Assembly: GCA_017412025.1 (NCBI GenBank)
Contig: JAFQOY010000010.1
Coordinates: forward strand, 1-5,119
DNA from: Clostridia bacterium
GTDB taxonomy: Bacteria > Bacillota_A > Clostridia > Christensenellales > Aristaeellaceae
Reading direction: 5' to 3'
DNA length: 5,119 nucleotides
The translations under genes were made by a program, and so were the position numbers. Below, in pieces: positions 1 through 4,300 of the stretch (position 1 is the first letter of the stretch; each line of letters starts with the position of its first letter). The notes under the pieces are model-generated. The model made no database searches. It saw only the letters and a list, made by a program, of their open reading frames with translations, and was not told the origin of the DNA.

Positions 1-2
1 AA

Positions 3-122
3 ATGACTGTGAAGATTCTCTCCTGGCCGCCTGGTCATGCTGATGTGAACATCACGTACAACATCTATGTACATTTATACGGCGATGGATTCGATGAGAT
101 GTATGCGGCTTTGTTCAAATAA
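3..122 (+). CDS. C-terminal end of a tyrosine recombinase/integrase, partial and possibly decayed
   Basis: The frame is open from the left edge to the TAA at 120-122, so only the last 39 residues are visible and the true start lies outside. The segment PGHADVNITYNIYVHLYG matches the C-terminal catalytic box of tyrosine recombinases: the Gly-His pair, then a helix and the IYVH segment whose Tyr (codon 66-68) is the expected DNA-cleaving nucleophile. This family breaks and rejoins DNA to integrate or excise phages and conjugative elements. Family members usually have two leucines before the Gly-His; here codons 27-32 read Pro-Pro, each one T-to-C change from Leu. Prolines there should damage the helix, so this may be a decaying copy. 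The tail after the Tyr is short, as in integrases. The gene points toward the tRNA-Trp about 520 bp away, which fits an element inserted at that tRNA. The family call is fairly sure; whether it is functional is not. Confidence 0.7.
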   Translation: MTVKILSWPPGHADVNITYNIYVHLYGDGFDEMYAALFK

Positions 123-148
123 AAAGCAGACTCCGAAGAATCTGCTTT
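123..148 (-). terminator. Intrinsic terminator with UUCG tetraloop
   Basis: Read on the - strand, an 8-bp stem (AAAGCAGA with TCTGCTTT) continues with three further pairs (one G-U) to a UUCG loop closed by C-G, and is followed by a T-rich tract (TTTATTT). This is a strong leftward terminator, placed about 75 bp after the stop of the 116-residue gene. On the + strand the inner pairing is weaker and the T run is only three bases, so it would be a poor terminator for the recombinase gene. Confidence 0.75.
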
Positions 149-223
149 CCGGCAATACTAAAGCAATATTGATATTTGTATACTACTTGCATTAATACGG
201 TCAAGCCTTAATATCAAATCACG

Positions 224-574
224 TTAACCATATACCTCTTCAAGCAAAACTGTATCGCCATCTTCATATTCAAGAATGAGGAATCCTTCAGGATTTTGAA
301 GAAAGTCATGTGGTTCTCTTGCGCAAGGCGAGCCTATTTGAGTATCGAACTGACCGAAATGGAGCCCTTCTTCTACTTCTCGGATAAACATATCAGGGAC
401 ATAGAGAATGTCATGGCATTCAGGCAATCTAACTAAATTATAAAAAAGAAACTCTAGACGGATCATCTTTCTGCGATGGTTTGGAGAGTATAATTGATAA
501 TTATCTCTCTCTTTGCCAACTATGATGAATCTGACTCGTTCAAGCTTTGCATGTCTGATTGCAACATCCAGCAT
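224..574 (-). CDS. Hypothetical protein, 116 residues, accessory
   Basis: I do not recognise this protein. The ATG at 572-574 follows a good ribosome binding site (AAAAGGAGAG, core 582-587) with 7 nt spacing, and the gene ends in TAA. The product is acidic toward its C-terminus (LEYEDGDTVLLEEVYG), rich in aromatic residues, and shows no signal peptide or membrane segment. Its alternating pattern suggests a small mixed alpha/beta soluble protein. Base composition is clearly AT-richer than the dinB region, which fits acquired DNA. It lies between a recombinase end and a tRNA gene, the usual place for cargo of an integrated element. The tRNA terminator ends only about 30 nt upstream and no promoter fits in that gap, so expression may depend on read-through from the tRNA promoter. 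A small immunity or defence accessory protein would be a guess from position only. Confidence 0.6.
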   Translation of the reverse strand: MLDVAIRHAKLERVRFIIVGKERDNYQLYSPNHRRKMIRLEFLFYNLVRLPECHDILYVPDMFIREVEEGLHFGQFDTQIGSPCAREPHDFLQNPEGFLILEYEDGDTVLLEEVYG

Positions 575-601
575 TCGTATCTCTCCTTTTTAGTTTTCAA
601 C

Positions 602-636
602 AATAAAAACAACCGGTCTCTTTCGAAACCGGCTGC
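602..636 (-). terminator. Intrinsic terminator of the tRNA-Trp gene
   Basis: On the - strand the sequence AGCCGGTTTC, loop GAAA, GAGACCGGTT forms a 10-bp stem with two G-U wobbles and a GNRA-type tetraloop. It is followed by GTTTTTATTG. It starts 2 nt after the encoded CCA end of the tRNA, so it is the natural end of the tRNA transcript. It also stands directly before the ribosome binding site of the 116-residue gene. Confidence 0.85.
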
Positions 637-637
637 T

Positions 638-711
638 TGGCAGGGGCAGTAGGATTCGAACCCACAACAAAGGTTTTGGAGACCCACGTGTTACCATTAC
701 ACCATACCCCT
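638..711 (-). tRNA. tRNA-Trp (anticodon CCA)
   Basis: A full cloverleaf can be drawn on the - strand. The acceptor stem is AGGGGTA with TGCCCCT (one G-U pair), the discriminator is G and the CCA end is encoded (638-640). The D arm is GTGT/ACAC with a 7-nt loop containing GG. The anticodon loop is CTCCAAA, with U33 and anticodon CCA at 677-679, which reads UGG (Trp). The variable loop is 4 nt, and the T arm is GTGGG/CCTAC with TTCGAAT. The anticodon stem is weak: only three Watson-Crick pairs, then a G-U and a U-U mismatch at 27-43. The gene has a near-consensus promoter at 724-752 and a terminator at 602-636. A serine or leucine tRNA is excluded by the short variable loop; glycine (UCC) would need C at position 33. 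Confidence 0.95.
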
Positions 712-723
712 AAGCACCTGTTT

Positions 724-752
724 AGTATATCATGTCACTTTGCCTTTGTCAA
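724..752 (-). promoter_or_regulatory. Sigma-A promoter of the tRNA-Trp gene
   Basis: On the - strand there is a perfect -35 TTGACA (747-752), a 17-bp spacer and a -10 TATACT (724-729) preceded by TG one base upstream (extended -10). Transcription should start near 717, a few bases before the mature tRNA 5' end at 711. The promoter is divergent from the dinB promoter, with about 87 bp between the two -35 boxes. Confidence 0.88.
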
Positions 753-839
753 CGGTTTTTGTAAACTTTTGTTCCGAAATCGAAAATATCCAACTCCATC
801 CGCAGTTTTCACACCCTTCCATTTCCCATTTCTTTTCTA

Positions 840-867
840 TTGACAAACACTTGTTCGGGTGTATAAT
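840..867 (+). promoter_or_regulatory. Sigma-A promoter of dinB
   Basis: A perfect -35 TTGACA (840-845) and a perfect -10 TATAAT (862-867) are separated by 16 bp. The expected start is near 874, giving a leader of about 40 nt. Such a strong promoter in front of an error-prone polymerase would need tight repression, which fits the LexA boxes over and after it. Confidence 0.88.
844..857. promoter_or_regulatory. Candidate second LexA box inside the dinB promoter spacer
   Basis: CAAACACTTGTTCG differs at one fixed position (G to A) from the Gram-positive SOS box CGAAC-N4-GTTCG. It overlaps the last bases of the -35 and most of the spacer, a place where LexA would block RNA polymerase. Its centre is 33 bp, about three helical turns, from the centre of the perfect box downstream. 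It could be chance, since only one half-site is exact. Confidence 0.5.
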
Positions 868-876
868 AGAATTACA

Positions 877-890
877 GGAACAACAGTTCC
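877..890. promoter_or_regulatory. LexA (SOS) box upstream of dinB
   Basis: GGAACAACAGTTCC is a perfect inverted repeat with the core GAAC-N4-GTTC, the known LexA/DinR recognition pattern of Gram-positive bacteria. It starts 10 bp after the -10 and about 4 bp past the expected transcription start, and ends 8 bp before the ribosome binding site. A bound repressor would block initiation or early elongation. The prediction is DNA-damage induction of dinB and the genes behind it. Confidence 0.85.
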
Positions 891-912
891 CATTATACGG
901 AGGTGAACACTT

Positions 913-2160
913 TTGGACAGGGTGATCCTGCACTGCGACGCCAACAGCTACTACGCGTCGGTCGAATGCCTGTATACGCCCGAAATCCGCGAAAAGCCCG
1001 TCGCCGTCAGCGGCAGCGCCGAGGCGCGCCACGGCATCATCCTGACCAAGAACACCATTGCAAAGAAATACGGCGTCAAGACCGGCGAGGCCATCTGGCA
1101 GGCCAGGCAGAAATGCCCGGATCTGGTCTGCGTTCCGCCGGATTTCCCGCTCTATGTCCGCTTCAGCGGCAAAATGCGCAGAATCTATGAGCAGTATTCA
1201 AGCCGCGTGGAGGCCTTTGGCCTGGACGAATCATGGATCGATCTGACAAATCGCGGCGTCAGCTTTGCAGACGGCGTGCGCATCGCGGAGGAAATCCGCC
1301 AGCGCATCCGCGAGGAGCTGGGCATCACCGTCTCTATCGGCGTAGCCGACAACAAGATCCTCGCCAAGCTCGGCAGCGACATGAAAAAGCCCGACGCTGT
1401 GACCGCCCTTCCGCCCGCCCGTTTCCGGGACATGATCTTTGATCTGCCGGTAGAGGATCTGCTCTACGTCGGTCCCAGCACAAAACGCAGGCTTGCCCGC
1501 CTGGGCGTGACGACGATCGGCCATCTGGCGCAATGCGAGGACAGCGTGCTGCTTGCGCTGCTGGGCAAGAACGGGCTGACCCTCAAGGCCTACGCCAACG
1601 GACAGGATCGCTCTCCCGTGATGCCCGTCGATTTCCGCAGCTGCGTCAAGTCCGTGGGCAACAGCACCACGCCGCCGCACGACCTGACCTGCGCGGACGA
1701 CGCGCGCTGCATCTATTACCTGCTCGCCGAGTCTGTCGCTGCGCGATTGCGCGAGGGCGGTTTCCGCACGCGCTGCGTCTCCATCTCCGCCCGCACGACC
1801 GCGCTCGTCACCCGCTCTCACCAGATGACACTTCCGCGTCCAACCAACCTCACCCACGAAATCGCCGGCGCGGCGCTTCTGCTCTTTGCCCAGCGCTTTG
1901 CCTCCGGCTTCCCCTATCGCAGCGTCGGCCTGTGCTGCTCCATGCTCTCTCCCGATACCGAGCCGATCCAGCTCGACTTCACAGGCGACGAGCAGAAGCG
2001 CGTCCATGCCGAGCAGCTTGAGCGCTCCATCGACGGCCTGAGAAAGCGCTACGGACATCAGATTATCCAGCGCGGCGTCGTCCTGCGGGACAAGGGATAC
2101 GCACAGATCAATCCCGTCGAGGATCACACCGTACATCCGGTGCCCTTCTATTCCGGCTGA
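913..2160 (+). CDS. dinB: Y-family DNA polymerase IV (DinB/UmuC type)
   Basis: The 415-residue product is a translesion polymerase that copies past damaged bases with low fidelity. Palm and fingers: DANSYYASVE contains metal ligand Asp9 and the likely steric-gate Tyr14; GLDESWIDLT holds the catalytic Asp105-Glu106 pair; SIGVADNKILAKLGSDMKKP (141-160) is the conserved block before the thumb. LLYVGPSTKRRLARLGV (183-199) is the helix-hairpin-helix. Residues about 245-345 form the little finger. QLDF (353-356) stands where related proteins carry a QLxLF clamp-binding motif and looks shortened. All catalytic residues are present and the length is normal. The TTG start at 913 is chosen because GGAGGTGA (899-906) sits 6 nt before it; the GTG at 922 is too far. 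The gene is first in an operon under a strong promoter with LexA boxes and is followed after 24 nt by a small gene. Confidence 0.95.
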   Translation: MDRVILHCDANSYYASVECLYTPEIREKPVAVSGSAEARHGIILTKNTIAKKYGVKTGEAIWQARQKCPDLVCVPPDFPLYVRFSGKMRRIYEQYSSRVEAFGLDESWIDLTNRGVSFADGVRIAEEIRQRIREELGITVSIGVADNKILAKLGSDMKKPDAVTALPPARFRDMIFDLPVEDLLYVGPSTKRRLARLGVTTIGHLAQCEDSVLLALLGKNGLTLKAYANGQDRSPVMPVDFRSCVKSVGNSTTPPHDLTCADDARCIYYLLAESVAARLREGGFRTRCVSISARTTALVTRSHQMTLPRPTNLTHEIAGAALLLFAQRFASGFPYRSVGLCCSMLSPDTEPIQLDFTGDEQKRVHAEQLERSIDGLRKRYGHQIIQRGVVLRDKGYAQINPVEDHTVHPVPFYSG

Positions 2161-2184
2161 ATCTTATAACAGGAGGCGACGGCC

Positions 2185-2439
2185 ATGTCCGCGCTGCGGA
2201 AAAATCCTTTTAAAATCTACGTCAAGGTCCGGGCGGATCATCTGCTTGACGGCAGCACGCGTCCACTGATGCTGCGCGCCGAGGACGGCCCCTGCGTGCG
2301 CATTGACCGCGTCACCGACGTGCGTGAAGCGCCTTCGCTCAAAGCGGGCGGCCAGGGCGTCCGCTATACCTGCCTTTCAGAAGACCGGCAGTTTTACCTC
2401 TTTTTCGACGATCCTTACTGGTTCATTGAGGCCGACTGA
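2185..2439 (+). CDS. Conserved dinB-associated small protein, 84 residues
   Basis: The ATG lies 8 nt after AGGAGG (2171-2176) and only 24 nt after the dinB stop, so it is almost certainly co-transcribed and shares LexA control. The pattern is short and beta-rich: KIYVKVRADHLLDGSTRP, then an IDRVTDVREAPSLKAGG turn (40-56), YTCLSEDRQFYLFF and a C-terminal DPYWFIEAD. I recall similar short proteins next to Y-family polymerase genes in Clostridia, without a firm function. It is not the YolD family that accompanies some Bacillus Y-polymerases, as the sequence pattern differs. There is no signal peptide or membrane segment, so it is probably cytosolic. A role in modulating or loading the polymerase is inference from the gene order only. 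Confidence 0.85.
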   Translation: MSALRKNPFKIYVKVRADHLLDGSTRPLMLRAEDGPCVRIDRVTDVREAPSLKAGGQGVRYTCLSEDRQFYLFFDDPYWFIEAD

Positions 2440-2458
2440 CGACGCACGAGACCTCCAG

Positions 2459-2528
2459 CAGCGGAATAGGATGTATCAAGTCCGCTGAAAGGAGGCAGAC
2501 GAAGAAACTGCTTCTTCGTCGATACCCT
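2459..2528 (+). promoter_or_regulatory. Structured leader: hairpin, ribosome binding site, hairpin, start codon
   Basis: Two hairpins flank a strong ribosome binding site AAAGGAGG (2488-2495). The first pairs CAGCGGA (2459-2465) with TCCGCTG (2481-2487), ending directly before the site. The second is a perfect 9-bp stem, GACGAAGAA (2498-2506) with TTCTTCGTC (2512-2520), loop ACTGC. The next ATG is at 2529, 33 nt from the binding site, which is too far unless the second hairpin forms; once its 23 nt are folded out, 10 nt remain, a workable distance. No ATG, GTG or TTG lies between; a CTG at 2508 is the only alternative, within the hairpin loop. The same principle is known for phage T4 gene 38. 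Confidence 0.65.
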
Positions 2529-3017
2529 ATGGAAAACCGCAACATCCCCGTCACGCCTCTGCCCAATCCCGGCGAGGGCGGCGCCGTGTTCCCCGGCGGC
2601 AGCACACCGTCTGCCGACGCCTTCCCCGTCATCCCCCTGCCTAATCCCGGCGAGGGCGGCGCTGCATTCCCCGGCGACTCCGGCAGCGTCATCATCCAGC
2701 CTCTTCCGGAGTTTACCCTTCCCCGCCCTGCGCGCTATGCAGCCGTCCGCTTCCTCAATGCCACGCACGGCTACGCCGCCTTCCGCATCTTCATCGACGG
2801 CAGGCTCGCCGTCAATCTGCTCGATTCCGGCAGCGCCTCCGGCTATATCCGTCTCTCCTCCGGCGCACATGCGATCTCCGTCGTCGGGCAGGATGGATAT
2901 GTCTACATCGAAAAGCGCTTCATGTTCACCTCCGGCACAACGTCCACCGTCGCCGTCATCAACCGAACTGGCGGCCTGGATCTGATCAAAATCGCAGACG
3001 CGTGCACCGTCGTATAA
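2529..3017 (+). CDS. DUF4397-like protein with duplicated PLPNPGEGG N-terminus
   Basis: The 162-residue product has two parts. The first 53 residues are rich in Pro and Gly and contain two copies of a unit PV(T/I)PLPNPGEGGA(V/A)FPG with a 26-residue period. Residues about 69-158 form a beta-rich domain (ARYAAVRFLNATHGYAAFRI, then FIDG, YIRLSSGAHAISVVG, VAVINRTGGLDLIKI) resembling DUF4397, a beta-sandwich family of unknown function. There is no signal peptide and no membrane segment, so a Pro/Gly-rich display arm suggests either a mother-cell spore-coat type protein or another cytosolic structural role; both are guesses. The start is the ATG at 2529; the frame stays open upstream but offers no usual start codon. 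It follows the dinB partner by 89 nt on the same strand with no clear promoter between, so it may belong to the dinB transcript. A hairpin follows the stop. Confidence 0.8.
   Translation: MENRNIPVTPLPNPGEGGAVFPGGSTPSADAFPVIPLPNPGEGGAAFPGDSGSVIIQPLPEFTLPRPARYAAVRFLNATHGYAAFRIFIDGRLAVNLLDSGSASGYIRLSSGAHAISVVGQDGYVYIEKRFMFTSGTTSTVAVINRTGGLDLIKIADACTVV
2546..2676 (+). repeat. Tandem duplication, 78-bp period, two copies
   Basis: The stretch 2546-2598 reappears at 2624-2676 with few changes, spaced by 25 bp of unrelated sequence. The period of 78 bp is a multiple of three, so the reading frame is kept and the repeat adds a second PLPNPGEGG unit. Near-identity at DNA level suggests a recent duplication or ongoing gene conversion; more copies could vary between strains. 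Confidence 0.85.
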
Positions 3018-3027
3018 CTCTGCAGAC

Positions 3028-3072
3028 TCAAAGAGCGTTCCTCCCGCCTCTCCGGGAAGAACGCTCTCTTTG
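3028..3072. terminator. Bidirectional intrinsic terminator between convergent units
   Basis: AGAGCGTTC (3032-3040) pairs with GAACGCTCT (3059-3067), and an inner TCCCG/CGGGA stem adds five pairs after one mismatch, around a 6-nt loop. The stem is strong but the T runs are short on both strands (CTTTG to the right, TTTGAG to the left). It stands 11 nt after the DUF4397 gene stop and 17 nt after the stop of the leftward small ORF, so it probably ends both transcripts. Confidence 0.65.
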
Positions 3073-3088
3073 ATTCAGTCCATTCTCA

Positions 3089-3211
3089 TCACATACGCTG
3101 CTGTCTACTGCCGGCGCACCCGGCTGGCGACAATCCGGTGAGCACGTCATTTCTGCGCAAGGAGACAAGCGCCGCAATCTCGCCCGGCTCATCCGATGGC
3201 AGAATCTGCAT
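3089..3211 (-). CDS. Small hypothetical ORF, 40 residues, overlapping the upstream gene stop
   Basis: The ATG (3209-3211) overlaps the TGA of the upstream 141-residue gene in a TGATG junction, a usual arrangement for translational coupling. No ribosome binding site precedes it, so re-initiation by the same ribosomes would be required. The product reads MQILPSDEPGEIAALVSLRR and goes on with a basic, Gly/Cys-containing end; I do not recognise it. An alternative is that it is the displaced C-terminus of the upstream protein after a frameshift, or that it is not translated at all. Confidence 0.35.
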   Translation of the reverse strand: MQILPSDEPGEIAALVSLRRNDVLTGLSPAGCAGSRQQRM

Positions 3212-3636
3212 CAATCCAATGGAGGAATCTCGCCTACGTACCGCGGGGGAATCTCTTTCCAGATCTTGACAAACAAAACCTTGTCGCACTCGGCAGCCGT
3301 TTCGTCGTCCACACCGGATACGCAATACTCAACGATCTGTCTGCGCTGTTTCGGCGTAAGCAACACCCTCAGTATGTTCTCCAGGTTACTCCGCACTCCG
3401 CTGGCACACATACCGCATTCCCCGGTAAATACGCCGGCTTCCAACAGCTTCTGACGCTTTCTTTCCAAGCGAATATGCCTGATCTTCATCATCGCATGCG
3501 CGATCACTTCTTCATTTGCCATGTAAATCCACTTATCTTTCTGACGATCTCTTTCATAAATTTCCTTGATCTGCGTTTTGAGTATCCCGATCTCTGTTCT
3601 GATCCGTTCAGGGGAGGCATGACACTTTGTTTTCAA
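3211..3636 (-). CDS. Hypothetical protein, 141 residues, helical, with CxxC
   Basis: I do not recognise this protein. The TTG at 3634-3636 is chosen because AAAGGAG (3646-3652) precedes it by 9 nt. The first 65 residues are highly charged and helix-forming (RIRTEIGILKTQIKEIYERD, then LERKRQKLLEAG), likely a coiled coil. A CxxC follows (Cys74, Cys77). Residues 94-126 (TPKQRRQIVEYCVSGVDDET, then KVLFVKIW) look like two further helices. No signal peptide or membrane segment. GC content is lower than in the flanking genes, which hints at separate origin. The gene begins downstream of a strong terminator and has no visible promoter of its own; its ribosome binding site can be folded into a hairpin. 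DNA- or RNA-binding would be a guess from the charge pattern. Confidence 0.6.
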   Translation of the reverse strand: MKTKCHASPERIRTEIGILKTQIKEIYERDRQKDKWIYMANEEVIAHAMMKIRHIRLERKRQKLLEAGVFTGECGMCASGVRSNLENILRVLLTPKQRRQIVEYCVSGVDDETAAECDKVLFVKIWKEIPPRYVGEIPPLD

Positions 3637-3647
3637 CAGACAACACT

Positions 3648-3690
3648 CCTTTCATTCCGAAAGGCGCAGCGCCCGTCAGGCGGATGCGCC
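3648..3690 (-). promoter_or_regulatory. Leader with alternative hairpins, one covering the ribosome binding site
   Basis: On the - strand GGCGCA/TGCGCC (3685-3690 with 3663-3668) with an inner CGCC/GGCG stem forms one hairpin. Directly after it CCTTTC (3659-3664) can pair with GAAAGG (3648-3653), the front part of the AAAGGAG ribosome binding site, with a 5-nt loop. The two share bases 3663-3664, so they compete at their edge. This could tune translation of the 141-residue gene; it is inferred from pairing only. Confidence 0.4.
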
Positions 3691-3696
3691 CCGCGC

Positions 3697-3732
3697 AAAA
3701 AAGCCTTCGCACAAAAACATTGTACGAAGGGC
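3697..3732 (-). terminator. Strong intrinsic terminator of the SH3 operon
   Basis: On the - strand CCTTCG and TTGT segments pair with ACAA and CGAAGG (3704-3714 with 3720-3730, one mismatch, 5-nt loop), followed by one C and a run of six T at 3697-3702. It lies about 22 nt after the stop of the cysteine-rich gene and ends that operon. The unrecognised 141-residue gene begins about 60 nt further on. Confidence 0.85.
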
Positions 3733-3753
3733 GTCAAGGACAAATCAGTTCGC

Positions 3754-4281
3754 TCAAAACGATTGCCTGTATGCCGTCTCCGACGCAAGCGCAATCAGGC
3801 GCACGAGCGCTTCATCGCTTTCCCGGGCGGCCTGCGCACACTCCTGCGGGCATACCGTCCGGCATGCCGCGATCATCGCTTCCCGGCAGCCGCCTTCCGT
3901 GCCGCCCCACGCGAGCGCCCAGCAGGCGCACAGCACCGCAAACTCCGTGCGGCAGATGCGCTTGCGGCTGACCGTACCGCAGGCCCAGCGCCGCAGATTG
4001 CGCGCATAGCAGCTGTGTGCGTAGCGCAGCGCCTGCCCGCCGTCCGGCGTCTGTCTGTACTGCGGGCGATGCTTGTCCATATCCACAGGCGCGTACGCCG
4101 CATAGCGCTCGAGCAGCTCAAGGAAGAATGCCGCATGCGCATCGCGCAGCACGGCATAATCGCCGGCAGAGCCGCCGTCCGCCTCTGGCTCGGGGAAACG
4201 CTTATACGCCGAATCCGGCTCGCAGAGCGGACGGACGCATTCAAGCATCGCGCGCACCCACGCGCTGTACAGATGATTCAT
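3754..4281 (-). CDS. Hypothetical cysteine-rich protein, 175 residues
   Basis: I do not recognise this protein. The ATG at 4279-4281 follows GGGAGG (4290-4295) with 8 nt spacing; the frame is open further upstream, but that part overlaps the SH3 gene in another frame and is not credible. The product is alpha-helical by pattern and contains 11 cysteines, nine of them after residue 90 (91, 101, 110, 118, 120, 132, 140, 144, 148), including CxC and CxxxC spacings that could bind metal or form disulfides. There is no signal peptide; if it stays in the cytosol, metal binding is more likely than disulfides. It starts 19 nt after the stop of the SH3-domain gene, so the two share a transcript, and a strong terminator follows. 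Confidence 0.7.
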   Translation of the reverse strand: MNHLYSAWVRAMLECVRPLCEPDSAYKRFPEPEADGGSAGDYAVLRDAHAAFFLELLERYAAYAPVDMDKHRPQYRQTPDGGQALRYAHSCYARNLRRWACGTVSRKRICRTEFAVLCACWALAWGGTEGGCREAMIAACRTVCPQECAQAARESDEALVRLIALASETAYRQSF

Positions 4282-4300
4282 CGCCGTATCCTCCCGCGCA

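Noticed and set aside
177..204. Leftward promoter-like pair TTGACC and TATACA with a 16-bp spacer
   Set aside because: In AT-rich DNA such a match is weak; it would run into a strong terminator at 123-148 after about 25 nt and has no gene to serve.
169..217. 8-bp inverted repeat TTGATATT / AATATCAA with a 33-nt gap
   Set aside because: AT-rich and widely spaced; likely chance, and no known operator matches.
1231..2136. Long open frame (about 301 codons) on the - strand inside dinB
   Set aside because: It lies fully antisense to a clear dinB gene with intact motifs, has no ribosome binding site, and its composition (many Arg, Ala, Gly, His) is typical of a GC-rich shadow frame.
2415..2870. 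Open frame on the - strand over the DUF4397 gene
   Set aside because: It is a shadow of the repeat-bearing + strand gene; low-complexity Gly/Ala-rich product and no start signal.
3212..3325. Longer reading of the 40-residue leftward ORF starting further upstream
   Set aside because: It overlaps the 141-residue gene in another frame, is Arg-rich and has no start signal; only the part after the TGATG overlap is plausible.
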